Source: an uncultured Clostridia bacterium (GTDB taxonomy: Bacteria; Bacillota; Clostridia; Christensenellales; Borkfalkiaceae). Taken from it: a stretch of 64,000 bases of DNA. Positions within the stretch are counted from its first letter, which is position 1. Every line of letters starts with the position of its first letter. The stretch is taken from positions 62,001 to 126,000 of the forward strand of contig CAKQRE010000042.1 in the NCBI GenBank assembly GCA_934271265.1, read 5' to 3'. The notes under the pieces were generated by a model. It was not told where the DNA came from. It did not search any database and was given only the letters and a program-made list of their open reading frames with translations. Shown one piece after another: positions 33,303 through 40,770 of the stretch. Made by a program: the position numbers and the translations under genes.

Positions 33303-33415
33303 CCGAAAAAACTTATTTTCACACGGCTTTTATTTTTCTTTTCCCCGCAGTCTTTTCCCCGCAGTCTTTTCTCCGCCGTTTTCTTTTCTCCCTTTTTTCC
33401 TTCTTTTCTCAACGC

Positions 33416-33444
33416 TTGACAGACCGGCAAAAATACGATATAAT
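33416..33444 (+). promoter_or_regulatory. Consensus promoter for tRNA-Leu
   Basis: TTGACA (33416-33421), 17-bp spacer, TATAAT (33439-33444), ten bases before the tRNA 5' end. Confidence 0.9.
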
Positions 33445-33454
33445 AATAACGTTA

Positions 33455-33538
33455 TACGGATATGGCGGAATTGGCAGACGCGACGGACTTAGGATCCGTT
33501 GGGCAACCGTGCAAGTTCAAGTCTTGTTATCCGTACCA
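33455..33538 (+). tRNA. tRNA-Leu (UAG)
   Basis: A type II tRNA of 84 bases including an encoded CCA. Acceptor TACGGAT (33455-33461) pairs with ATCCGTA (33529-33535). The anticodon stem-loop is ACGGA-CTTAGGA-TCCGT with anticodon TAG at 33490-33492. A long variable arm (TGGGCAACCGTG) and a TTCAAGT T-loop are present. The anticodon reads CUN leucine codons. Confidence 0.96.
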
Positions 33539-33594
33539 GACCGACAGCCCGAGCAACTTTTCCTTTAAAAGAGCGTTCGGGCTAACCGGCAACC

Positions 33595-33631
33595 ATGCCG
33601 GACAAGAGGCATACGACCCTTTACCCGGCAT
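33595..33631. repeat. 36-bp dispersed palindrome, copy 3 (37 bp)
   Basis: ATGCCGGACAAG at the left, TTACCCGGCAT at the right, centre AGGCATACGACCC. It is more diverged than copies 1 and 4. It lies between tRNA-Leu and the next gene. Confidence 0.8.
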
Positions 33632-33658
33632 AGACGATTACCAACCGCAGGAGAATTT

Positions 33659-34018
33659 ATGAATAACAAAACCATGGAATACGTCGTCGCGCAGACGAAG
33701 GATCTGATCTCCGCTTCTTGCGTTTGTAAGGAAGCAAAAGAAGCCGCCGAAAAATGGCTTGCCGCTCTCGGTACGCCGGACGAAAAAGCGGAAACGGAAA
33801 AATATCTGCAGGAACTTTCGGAAGACGTCGAACCGATCGACGAGCTTTTAGCTTTCGCCGGTTCCTCACTGTGTAAAAGCCTGTTCGGAGAAGAAGCCGC
33901 AAAAGGGTTTTTGAAACACGCGGAAGAGCTGAAGGCAAAAGGAGCCGCCTATTGCGACTGTCCCGCTTGCACCGCCTGCGCGAATATTCTCGCCTGCAAA
34001 AACGAAATGCTCGGCTGA
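33659..34018 (+). CDS. Small cysteine-rich conserved protein
   Basis: A 119-residue acidic, helical protein with an N-terminal ASCVCKEAKEAAEKWL and a C-terminal cysteine cluster YCDCPACTACANILACK. I recognise it as a clostridial family often labelled 'molecular chaperone Hsp90' in databases, but it shows none of the Hsp90 domains, so that label should not be trusted. The Cys spacing (CxCxxCxxC) could bind a metal. GGAGAATTT precedes the ATG. A terminator follows directly. No promoter of its own was seen, so it may be read through from tRNA-Leu. Confidence 0.75.
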   Translation: MNNKTMEYVVAQTKDLISASCVCKEAKEAAEKWLAALGTPDEKAETEKYLQELSEDVEPIDELLAFAGSSLCKSLFGEEAAKGFLKHAEELKAKGAAYCDCPACTACANILACKNEMLG

Positions 34019-34035
34019 AACCGTTCAAAGTAAAA

Positions 34036-34071
34036 ACTCCTTATTCCGGAACGGGAATAAGGAGTTTTTTT
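34036..34071 (+). terminator. Intrinsic terminator
   Basis: ACTCCTTATTCC (34036-34047) pairs perfectly with GGAATAAGGAGT (34054-34065), followed by a T run. It ends the small cysteine-rich gene. Confidence 0.92.
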
Positions 34072-34080
34072 CGGTTCGGT

Positions 34081-34127
34081 CAAAAATACACCGTCGGTCC
34101 ACGGTTCGCTTTATTGCTACCCCGCAT
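34081..34127 (-). repeat. Decayed right-end fragment of element B
   Basis: CAAAAATACACCGTCGGTCC and the following GGTTCGCTTTATTGCT align with the last 47 bases of element B (26461-26507), including the CCGTC hairpin arm and the terminal repeat. The rest of the element is missing. It overlaps the 3' end of the Spo0A-like gene. Confidence 0.55.
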
Positions 34128-34845
34128 CCGGACCGATCACGTTCTCCACCAGAAAAGCAAGAAACTGACTGTTTGTCATACGGTCGTATTTCCCGAAATA
34201 ACCGCCGTAATCGCGGTTGGCGACGTCGGCAAGTTTACCGCGGTTCACCACGATATCGATGGCGTTTCTGATCCCCCTTTCCACACATTTTGCAGAGGTA
34301 TGGTGCAGCTTCGCGATATTCGGATAGATCTGTACGGAAAGATTTTTCAGCGAATCGGGATCGCTCACCGCCTTCCCCACGGCGTCGAGAATATAATCAT
34401 AACCGACCAGATTGGAAAACAATCCGACTTTACTGAAAAAGTTCCTGACTTTCGAGATTTTATCCCGCCTTCTGACTTTCTTTGCGTATTCCCTGATTTT
34501 GATCAGAAATTCGGACGCCCGCATCCGCCGACCGAACAACGTTTCCGGAAAAAATTCCGAACAGTCTTCTCCGGCGGCAAGCGTAAGCCGGAACAATCCC
34601 TTGCACGTTTCAAGCTCTACGGCACCCGTACGACAGGAATTCCACCGCAGCAATGCCGTAAAATTCGGCAAAAGAGCCGCGTTTTCTTCATCCAGCGAAA
34701 TTACCGAAGGTTTGTAAGCCGAACAGCGAGACTCGGCGTAGCGGATATCTCCGCAATTCAGAACCACGACGTCGTTCAGATATCCGAGCACGTCCGTAAA
34801 ATCCGAAAAGCGACTGTCTTCCATCATCGAAAAAATTTTGATCAT
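34117..34845 (-). CDS. Spo0A-like protein: Spo0A C-terminal DNA-binding domain on a diverged N-terminus
   Basis: A 242-residue protein. Residues about 132-238 match the Spo0A effector domain, the sporulation master regulator's DNA-binding part: SNLVGYDYILDAVGKAV, IYPNIAKLHHTSAKCVERGI, RNAIDIVVN and MTNSQFLAFLVE. The N-terminal 125 residues are not a clear receiver. The first half could be a decayed one (acidic Glu9-Asp10; Asp52 at the end of SVISLD), but no receiver Thr/Ser and Lys positions are evident. It may therefore be a paralogue that does not depend on phosphorylation. ATG 34845 has an excellent AGGAGGG site. The 3' end runs into a decayed element B fragment, which may have replaced the original tail. 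Confidence 0.8.
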   Translation of the reverse strand: MIKIFSMMEDSRFSDFTDVLGYLNDVVVLNCGDIRYAESRCSAYKPSVISLDEENAALLPNFTALLRWNSCRTGAVELETCKGLFRLTLAAGEDCSEFFPETLFGRRMRASEFLIKIREYAKKVRRRDKISKVRNFFSKVGLFSNLVGYDYILDAVGKAVSDPDSLKNLSVQIYPNIAKLHHTSAKCVERGIRNAIDIVVNRGKLADVANRDYGGYFGKYDRMTNSQFLAFLVENVIGPDAG

Positions 34846-34871
34846 ACTTTTCCCTCCTGTGATCTGTGCTT

Positions 34872-34900
34872 ATTTTACATTTTTCGAAAAGATTTGTCAA
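34872..34900 (-). promoter_or_regulatory. Promoter for the Spo0A-like gene
   Basis: On the minus strand: TTGACA (34900-34895), 17-bp spacer, TAAAAT (34877-34872), about 27 bases before the start codon. Confidence 0.8.
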
Positions 34901-35090
34901 TTATTTTAAACACATATCATGTAATTTTTACAAATGTTTTTTCCGCTACCCTTCACATTTAACCGCGTGTCACTTACGGATCTCCGATATTCCGAAGAAA
35001 AATATCCTGATTTATCCTTGATTCATCGAAGAAAAGACCCGATCGCCTTTCCCTTGCGGAAACAGCGATTGGGTCTCTGTTCTTATATGA
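34901..35090. other. Intergenic stretch without a recognised gene
   Basis: Between the Spo0A-like promoter and the hairpin at 35091. It contains the inverted repeat GACCCGATCGC...GCGATTGGGTC (about 35036-35074). No gene or promoter on the plus strand is convincing. Confidence 0.4.
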
Positions 35091-35131
35091 AAACGGAACG
35101 TCCGACGAGGCGCACGTTCCGTTTATTTTTT
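35091..35131. terminator. Hairpin terminator downstream of the esterase gene
   Basis: AAACGGAACGT (35091-35101) pairs perfectly with ACGTTCCGTTT (35114-35124). The T run is stronger on the plus side (ATTTTTTA) than on the minus side, though the only adjacent gene ending here is the minus-strand esterase. Confidence 0.65.
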
Positions 35132-35168
35132 ACAAAATTAAGTTTTCGCCCTTGCCGGACAATTGTCT

Positions 35169-36023
35169 TCACGCCCGGTCGTTAATAAAAACGTTTCTCT
35201 CCTTCAGCCATTCGACGCACATTTCGAACCATCTGCCGACCGTTCCCGAAGACTCGGCGAACACGGGGGAATCGGAAGGATAAACGGAAAGATCGGCAAC
35301 GGAAAGCCCGTGCCAGCCTTTTCCCCAGACGTGGATCGAACACGGCACGCCTTTTTCGTTATACTTTGCCGCAAGCAGATAGGAATTTCTCGAGGGAACC
35401 GCGTTGTCGTTATCGGTCGCCCAGATGAAAGCGGGAGAAGAGTTTTCGTTTACGAGGGATAGTACGTCAAGTTTCTTTTTCAGTTCTTCGTTCTCACCGC
35501 ACAAGTTGTCGAACGAACCGCCATGCGTCGGCTTTGAACTCGTAACCACGGGATAACAAAGAACGATCGCGTCCGGGCGCACGTTTACGGACGGCTGAAA
35601 CACCGCGGCGACTTCCGGACTGCTACGGAAACTTCCGAGCATGGCGCAAAGGTGTCCGCCTGCCGAGCAACCGATCGCGGAAACGGCGTTCGGATCGATC
35701 GAAAGACGTTCGCTGTTCTCGCGGATATATGCCATCGCCGCGACGGCTTCCGTCAGAGAGGCGGGATATAAAACGGGATAAACGGAATAATCGAGAACGA
35801 AAACATCCATTCCTTTTGCGTAAAACGGCATAGCCAGAGCTTCCGCTTCGCGAAGGCTGCACATGGCATATCCGCCGCCCGGCAATACGAGCATTGCGGG
35901 CTTTTTTCTGTTTTCGTTTACTTCCGGGTTTTTATCGTGCACGTAACACGTAAGAACCCCCTTCCCGTTCTTCGGTTTTTTCAGCTTAAAAATCTCATAC
36001 AAATCAACTTTAAACAGATTCAT
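35169..36023 (-). CDS. Alpha/beta-hydrolase, acetyl-esterase type
   Basis: A 284-residue esterase of the BD-FAE/acetylxylan esterase kind. It shows the oxyanion motif LVLPGGGYAMCS (HGGG-like with Pro), the nucleophile elbow GCSAGGH with the catalytic Ser, Asp in IWATDNDNAVP and His in GKGWHGLS. No signal peptide, so it acts in the cytoplasm, probably removing acetyl groups from imported sugars or oligosaccharides. It overlaps the upstream acyltransferase gene by 14 bases, implying an operon of two. Confidence 0.88.
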   Translation of the reverse strand: MNLFKVDLYEIFKLKKPKNGKGVLTCYVHDKNPEVNENRKKPAMLVLPGGGYAMCSLREAEALAMPFYAKGMDVFVLDYSVYPVLYPASLTEAVAAMAYIRENSERLSIDPNAVSAIGCSAGGHLCAMLGSFRSSPEVAAVFQPSVNVRPDAIVLCYPVVTSSKPTHGGSFDNLCGENEELKKKLDVLSLVNENSSPAFIWATDNDNAVPSRNSYLLAAKYNEKGVPCSIHVWGKGWHGLSVADLSVYPSDSPVFAESSGTVGRWFEMCVEWLKERNVFINDRA

Positions 36024-37287
36024 GACGATCCCTCGCTATATTTTTTTGTTCTTTCACGTATTCCGACACCTCTTCCGTGGCGAAATGCAGTTTCGTAAGC
36101 GGATTGTATTTGTTTAACGGATAAACGAAGTATGTATCGGAAAGGGTACAAAGTTCCATGGCGTCGCCGCGTTTGCGGTAGTTATATTCGATATGGCAGG
36201 AACGCATCGTTTCCGGCGCTCTTTGAAGGGTCAGTTCTGTCCCGTCGTCCATAATGCCGTGCAAGATAAACCCGTTGACCGCATCGTGCGTGAGTTTCGC
36301 CTTCCCGATCGGCACGAATCCGTCTTTCGTGTTCATCATCTTCTCTACCCTGACCTCGTCCTCGAAACGGTAGTTCCCTTCGCGGACTTCCGCGCGGACG
36401 AGAGATCTTTCCCACAGATACCAATCGGGAACGGACTCGAATTCCGTTTCACCCGTCAATGCGTGCAGTCTGCCGTAAACGTCCATTTCGTATTCTTTGC
36501 CGCATTCTTCGCACCTGATTTTCGTATAAGCGGAAGTCATATGTTCTTTGCCGCAAGCCGGGCAGCGATATAAAATTTTATGAATATTGTGCGCGCGGTA
36601 CTTACTATCGATCCTGATCTTATTTTCGTACTGCCATTCGTATTCGTTGTAGTGGAAGTGCGATTCGATGATCTTCTGAATTTCGTCCGCCGTCAGCGTT
36701 TCCGCCTGTTCCTTCGTGACGATCTGTTCGAATTCTCCGCTTACGGGCACTTTCCGTTTCGGTTTTTTATTCCATTGCGGAGAAACGAGGAAATTTCCCT
36801 TCATGCTCATGTAAACCACGGGACACGATGCGGCTTTTACGAGTTTTCCGATCGCGCCGTCTATCTCCTCATTGATACCGGCAAGCGAAAAGCGCGCTTC
36901 CGGATAAAAGGTAAGAACGTCGCCGTACTTTTTCAGACACGTCAACGCGTGTTTTACCACGAGAATATCGCTCGTAAACTTGCGTTTATAAAAACCGCCG
37001 ACCTGCCGGAAGATAAATTCTCTGCCGATAAATTCTTCGATGGAAATGATCCAGTTTGTTTTATACGGGCGGATCGCTTTCCAGGCAAGCGGGAAGTCGA
37101 TGATAGACCCGTGCGTAGACAAGACGATAAACGGAGGTTTCAACCCTTCGCAATTGATTTTTTTCACTTTTCCGCCGCCGTGAGGCATCGTCAGAAAAAA
37201 GGTCGCGACCCGCGCAACGGGAACCGTCCATGCCGCAGGGATCCGCGGCGGAGTCGCCATATCGAATTTTTTGTACTTTATGCTCAT
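36010..37287 (-). CDS. 1-acylglycerol-3-phosphate acyltransferase-like protein with a zinc ribbon
   Basis: A 425-residue protein. The PlsC-type acyltransferase domain carries the HX4D motif in STHGSIIDFPLAWK and the FPEG-like motif FYPEARFS. A zinc ribbon follows (CPACGKEH ... CEECGKEY), then a C-terminal beta-rich domain. It probably moves an acyl chain to a lipid or lipid-like acceptor; the zinc ribbon and C-terminal domain are not part of classical PlsC. I chose ATG 37287 (AAAGGAAACAAA before it). MITE copy 3 ends at base 37299, so the AAAGGA site is built partly from the element's flanking TA, and the frame also stays open into the element (MMANAKPKGNK). Confidence 0.82.
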   Translation of the reverse strand: MSIKYKKFDMATPPRIPAAWTVPVARVATFFLTMPHGGGKVKKINCEGLKPPFIVLSTHGSIIDFPLAWKAIRPYKTNWIISIEEFIGREFIFRQVGGFYKRKFTSDILVVKHALTCLKKYGDVLTFYPEARFSLAGINEEIDGAIGKLVKAASCPVVYMSMKGNFLVSPQWNKKPKRKVPVSGEFEQIVTKEQAETLTADEIQKIIESHFHYNEYEWQYENKIRIDSKYRAHNIHKILYRCPACGKEHMTSAYTKIRCEECGKEYEMDVYGRLHALTGETEFESVPDWYLWERSLVRAEVREGNYRFEDEVRVEKMMNTKDGFVPIGKAKLTHDAVNGFILHGIMDDGTELTLQRAPETMRSCHIEYNYRKRGDAMELCTLSDTYFVYPLNKYNPLTKLHFATEEVSEYVKEQKNIARDRHESV

Positions 37288-37298
37288 TTTGTTTCCTT

Positions 37299-37581
37299 TA
37301 GGCTTAGCATTCGCCATCACTAACTACCTTAAAGGCTTCTTTTTCGCCCTTTTCCCCGATTTCTCTATTGATGTACGGAGAGTACTATCGATTTCGAAAT
37401 CGGGAAAAATCATCGAAAAATAAGCTCTTTAAGGCGCGAAGCGTTTTTACGGATGAAAAATCGCGTTTTGACAAGGCAAACACCCGAGATAATACTCTCT
37501 CGTATATTGAAGGGTGTTTAACACAGTCACAAACCGATTTTTCGCCGTAAAAATAGTTAGTGATAACGAGTGCTAAGCCTA
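37299..37581 (+). mobile_element. MITE family A, copy 3 (283 bp)
   Basis: TA-flanked, with terminal repeats GGCTTAGCATTCGCCATCAC and a slightly decayed right end (GATAACGAGTGCTAAGCC). Same orientation as copy 1. It is inserted directly in front of the ribosome site of the acyltransferase gene, whose original promoter must now lie beyond or inside the element. Confidence 0.88.
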
Positions 37582-37929
37582 CCGATCATGCAGTCCGGGG
37601 ATACGGTTTCTTTCCGATCGGTTTATTGTCTCTTATTTGCCTGCAACGTAAAGCCGCAAGGCACCTTTTACCGGATTTCCCGTGCCGGGAATCATTTTTC
37701 GATTATGCCGCGCAAGGATAAACGAACCTTGCCCAAGCCGAAACGTTTCCCTTTGACGCCCGCGATCCGGTTTTCTTATATTATATCTTATCCTTCGTCG
37801 GAAAGCAAATCATTTAACGCTTTTCTTCTGTTTTTCACAATTTAACCCCATCCCGGATCGGAATTGAAAACATTTTAAACAAAACCTGCGATTCTTCTCT
37901 TCCCGCAACCGAACCGAAAGGGTTCCACG
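37582..37929. other. Intergenic stretch with element remnants, no gene
   Basis: Short open frames here (for example 37570-37845 on the plus strand) show no protein-like composition. Apart from the element B fragment at 37705 nothing is recognised. Confidence 0.5.
37705..37740 (+). repeat. Left-end fragment of element B
   Basis: ATGCCGCGCAAGGATAAACG followed by AACCTTGCCCAAG matches the first 36 bases of element B at 26230 (same AACCTTGCC(C)AAG continuation). The remainder of the element is not present. Confidence 0.6.
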
Positions 37930-37969
37930 CAAAAAAAAACAGAGCGGACGATCGCTCGTTACGCTCTGT
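37930..37969 (-). terminator. Terminator of the cold-shock gene
   Basis: On the minus strand ACAGAGCG (37969-37962) pairs with CGCTCTGT (37946-37939) and runs into nine T residues. Confidence 0.88.
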
Positions 37970-38002
37970 CTTTCTTTCGGTTGTTCCGTGCGCTGAAAAA
38001 AA

Positions 38003-38215
38003 TCAGTCCGTCACGGTTACGTTTACAGCGCGGAGTTTAGCGCTGTTCTTCGGATCGGGTTCGGTTTCGAACGTTACGGACTGACCGTCCTTAAGCGCTC
38101 TGTAACCTTCGCCGTTGATAGCGGAATAGTGAACAAAAACGTCTTCTCCCCCGTCAATCGAAATAAATCCGTAGCCCTTTTCTCTGTTGAACCACTTAAC
38201 TTTTCCGGTAAGCAT
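38003..38215 (-). CDS. Cold-shock protein (CspA family)
   Basis: A 70-residue nucleic-acid chaperone of one S1-like cold-shock domain. RNP1 is KGYGFISI and RNP2 is DVFVHYSAI; it begins [17 protein letters not shown]. The start at 38215 is set by GGAGGCTATCT, and an upstream in-frame extension lies in the untranslated leader. The leader from the promoter at 38337 is about 115 nt, as in many cold-shock mRNAs, where it controls stability and translation. Confidence 0.96.
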   Translation of the reverse strand: MLTGKVKWFNREKGYGFISIDGGEDVFVHYSAINGEGYRALKDGQSVTFETEPDPKNSAKLRAVNVTVTD

Positions 38216-38336
38216 AGATAGCCTCCATTTCTTATTATACCCAAACGTCAACGATCTGACCGACCTGAGCCGAAACGAGATATGTATTGCCCGCTTTGAC
38301 GGTCTGACGCCTATCTTTCCTTTTGAATACAATAGC

Positions 38337-38365
38337 ATTATACAGCAAACCGCGCGATTTGTCAA
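38337..38365 (-). promoter_or_regulatory. Consensus promoter for the cold-shock gene
   Basis: On the minus strand TTGACA (38365-38360), 17-bp spacer, TATAAT (38342-38337). The region just upstream (38405-38515) is a pyrimidine-rich tract on the plus strand. Confidence 0.9.
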
Positions 38366-38529
38366 TGTTTTTTCAGAGAAAAGGGTATTTTCTGTAAAAA
38401 ACATTTTTTAATTTTAAAACCCCGCCGTTCTCCTTTCCCTCCGTTTTTCTTTCCCCGGGTCTCCCTTTCCTCCGATTCCGTTCCTTTCCGTCGTTCCCGC
38501 CTTCCCCCTTTATGCGCCGTTTCCTTCCG

Positions 38530-38579
38530 CAAACAAAAAACGGAAGACGCAATCCGGGTATCCCCTTGCGCCTTCCGTT
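38530..38579 (-). terminator. Terminator of the conserved cysteine protein gene
   Basis: On the minus strand AACGGAAGGCGCA pairs with TGCGTCTTCCGTT (one wobble) and runs into TTTTTTGTTTG. Confidence 0.88.
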
Positions 38580-38603
38580 CGTTCTCCGAAGAAGGTGAAA
38601 AAA

Positions 38604-39242
38604 TTATTCGGTGGAAGGATACACGGGCAGATCGAAAAACCCGGAACACACTTCCTGCGTATATTCCTGGCAGGGCGGGATCGAAGCGTACCCGTAAGAC
38701 GGTACGAGGATCTCAACGTTCATAACGACCTTCATGATCAGCGTTATGCAGCAAGAAACGGTAAACGTGGCATTCCCCGCAGGCACTCCGTCCGGCGCGA
38801 CGATCGAAACGACGGATTCTACCCCGAACGGTATGATCGAGGGTTCCGGTATGTACATCACGATATCCTGATCGAGCGTGACTGTAGATCTCGCTTTTCC
38901 GGCTACGCCGTTTGCGTCGGTATACAATACCTCTACCGGAACTTCGATCGTCGCCTGTATGCGGGCGAAACGCGGTCTGTCCGGCAACGGATCGATCGTA
39001 AGCGACGTGATATTCCCGTCCGTCTGCGTGCTCTTCGCGCTTAAAAACGTGAGGGGATATGCGGGATCAGCCGGCGTAAAACCCGTAAGCGTCAACGTGA
39101 TACCGTCTTCCTGCGTCTGGCGCATACAGGCGTCGAATATCTTTTTCGCCTGAATGCACACCCTTTCGCACAACCCGCCGACAGGATTTCCGGTGATACG
39201 CCCGGGACATTTGTCTGTTGCGTTATTGGTAAAAAACGACAT
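38604..39242 (-). CDS. Conserved cysteine-containing protein of unknown function
   Basis: A 212-residue protein with no signal peptide. The N-terminal signature DKCPGRITGNPVGGLCERVC continues into IQAKKIFDACMRQTQ, followed by a beta-rich body and a C-terminal FTVSCCITLIMKVVMNVEIL. I recall similar proteins with the CPG-x-I-x-GNP...GLCE-x-VCIQ signature in spore-forming Clostridia, where a coat or spore-surface role would be plausible; that is memory and not verified. ATG 39242 has an ideal AAGGAGGTTAAA site. It is a single-gene unit with its own terminator. Confidence 0.75.
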   Translation of the reverse strand: MSFFTNNATDKCPGRITGNPVGGLCERVCIQAKKIFDACMRQTQEDGITLTLTGFTPADPAYPLTFLSAKSTQTDGNITSLTIDPLPDRPRFARIQATIEVPVEVLYTDANGVAGKARSTVTLDQDIVMYIPEPSIIPFGVESVVSIVAPDGVPAGNATFTVSCCITLIMKVVMNVEILVPSYGYASIPPCQEYTQEVCSGFFDLPVYPSTE

Positions 39243-39423
39243 TTTAACCTCCTTAACCGCGCGATTTCGTCTGAACATGCAAACAAAACGCTTCGGTTAT
39301 ACACTTTATTATATGCAGAGGAAAAATCAAAATGTCACCGCAGGTTCTCCCGTTTGATCACCGTTATCGCCGTCTTTCCGCAAAAGCGGAAAGATCCGAT
39401 CAATGTTTAGCGGATGCCGCAAC

Positions 39424-40046
39424 TCATCTCATTTTATAATAGTTCGTGTAAATCCCGTTATGCGTGAAATCGGCACTTTCAATAAACAGCTTGAATTTAT
39501 ACCCGTCGGAAACGGTATCGAATTCATAGCGGATTTCAAAAATCCAGACCGAGCCTTTTACCAGATAGCCGCGATCCGAAGTGTTATTCCTTACGTAATA
39601 GAACTTATATAGTTTACTCGGATTATCATCGAAATAGTCGGATAAATTTTTTTCTGTTCTATGATATACCAGTTTTCGTTTGTATCCATGCTGAATTTTT
39701 CGCTTCTCGGTTTACCGAACATGCTGTCATAATGCGTTTTCAAATACGAAAAATACCTTTCCGCATTCTCGTTAAACACAGCTTCGTCCGGACAATCCTG
39801 CGAAAACGAATACCCGTCGTTATACCAGAAAACGTCTGAACACATCTCTCCGGACAATCCTGCCGGCGCAGCCAGACCCGCAAGTCCTTTTGCCGACAAT
39901 TCTTCTTCCGTAAACCATTTCGTACCGTCATGCAGCGGCTTTTGGGGCTTCTCTCCGCCGTCGCTATTTCCGCAAGCGGTCAGACCGATACAGGTCACCG
40001 CCAGGAGCAACGCGCAAACGATCACCGATAATTTCTCTTTAAACAT
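39424..40046 (-). pseudogene. Lipoprotein gene with a frameshift at a run of seven A residues
   Basis: Starts MFKEKLSVIVCALLLAVTCI with the lipobox LTACG, so it is a membrane-anchored lipoprotein. The frame runs to YIIEQKK and then ends at 39591 after RVNYISSIT. Adding one A to the A7 run (minus strand, about 39647-39653) opens a second frame, NLSDYFDDNPSKLYKFYYVR..., which stays open to a stop at 39424 and reads like protein (GSVWIFEIRYEF, GYKFKLFIES). The full product would be about 207 residues. This is either a true disrupted or phase-variable gene or a homopolymer error. GGAGGTT supports the start. Function unknown. Confidence 0.75.
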
Positions 40047-40093
40047 TATATTCACAACCTCCGGAATCGTTATTATATGATTCAATCGTTCCG

Positions 40094-40756
40094 TCAAATT
40101 GACTTAGAAATTTTTCTCGCTTTTTTTGTCAGATATCCGTACAATCTTTCCGCGATCATTTCATGCCCTTTTGCGTTCGGATGCAAGCCGTCGACGGTAA
40201 ATTCGTCGGCTTTCTGCGCCTTCGGAACAGGAAACAGATCGGTCAGATCAAGAACGTCGACGCCGTTTTCCCCGGCAACGTTTCTTATCGCTTCTCTATA
40301 CTCTTCCAGCGTGTTCGCCGCCTCGACCTTGCGGCTATGCTCGCCGCGGCGATTCTCTTCATCGAATCTCGGCAACGGCAGAATATAACACAACCTATCC
40401 TTACCGAAGTTTCCGATAAGATACTCGGTCATTATATTCATCGCGCCGTAAAAAGAATACGGGGTTTTATCTCCTGCGTTTCCCAAGGGCGCGTCGCCGT
40501 GTCCGTAATCGTTCGTTCCGCCGAATACGAACGTGAAATCCGCGGTTTTATCAAGATCGTCCAGCCGGGATAAAAAATCCCGATTGAAACTTTCGTCCTT
40601 GGAAGGTTTTTTCTGCCGCGCTACTCTCGTCCCGCTTATGCCGTAATTGTTTTCCGTCGCGCCCAGCTTTTTGCAGAGCAAGACCGTGTATTTTTCATCG
40701 GGCGAAGCAAGCCATACGCCTGCCGTTATACTGTCTCCCAAAAAATTGATTTTCAT
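40094..40756 (-). CDS. SGNH/GDSL-family esterase
   Basis: A 220-residue cytoplasmic hydrolase. Block I is INFLGDSITAG with the nucleophile Ser, block III is FGGTNDYGHG, and block V is DGLHPNAKGHEM with the catalytic Asp and His. Such enzymes remove acetyl or other acyl groups from sugars; its place in the carbohydrate region fits this. It lies 14 bases after the small gene at 40771 and 47 bases before the frameshifted lipoprotein, probably one operon. Confidence 0.9.
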   Translation of the reverse strand: MKINFLGDSITAGVWLASPDEKYTVLLCKKLGATENNYGISGTRVARQKKPSKDESFNRDFLSRLDDLDKTADFTFVFGGTNDYGHGDAPLGNAGDKTPYSFYGAMNIMTEYLIGNFGKDRLCYILPLPRFDEENRRGEHSRKVEAANTLEEYREAIRNVAGENGVDVLDLTDLFPVPKAQKADEFTVDGLHPNAKGHEMIAERLYGYLTKKARKISKSI

Positions 40757-40770
40757 AAACTCTCCGCCTG

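Noticed and set aside
33281..33568. A 95-codon frame running from the mobile element across tRNA-Leu
   Set aside because: It starts in the element end and reads through a pyrimidine tract and a tRNA gene; low-complexity protein with no function visible.
33659..34018. Hsp90 chaperone label for the 119-residue protein
   Set aside because: I recall this database label for the family, but the protein has no GHKL ATPase or other Hsp90 domain; it is too short and cysteine-rich.
33952..34962. A 336-codon plus-strand frame over the Spo0A-like gene
   Set aside because: The opposite strand has a clear protein domain, promoter and ribosome site; this frame has none.
35036..35131. Small regulatory RNA with terminator on the plus strand
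   Set aside because: Two hairpins are present, the second with a T run, but no plus-strand promoter could be found, and the second hairpin can serve as the esterase terminator.
37570..37845. A 91-codon plus-strand gene after mobile element copy 3
   Set aside because: It begins inside the element, has no ribosome site and includes an element B fragment.
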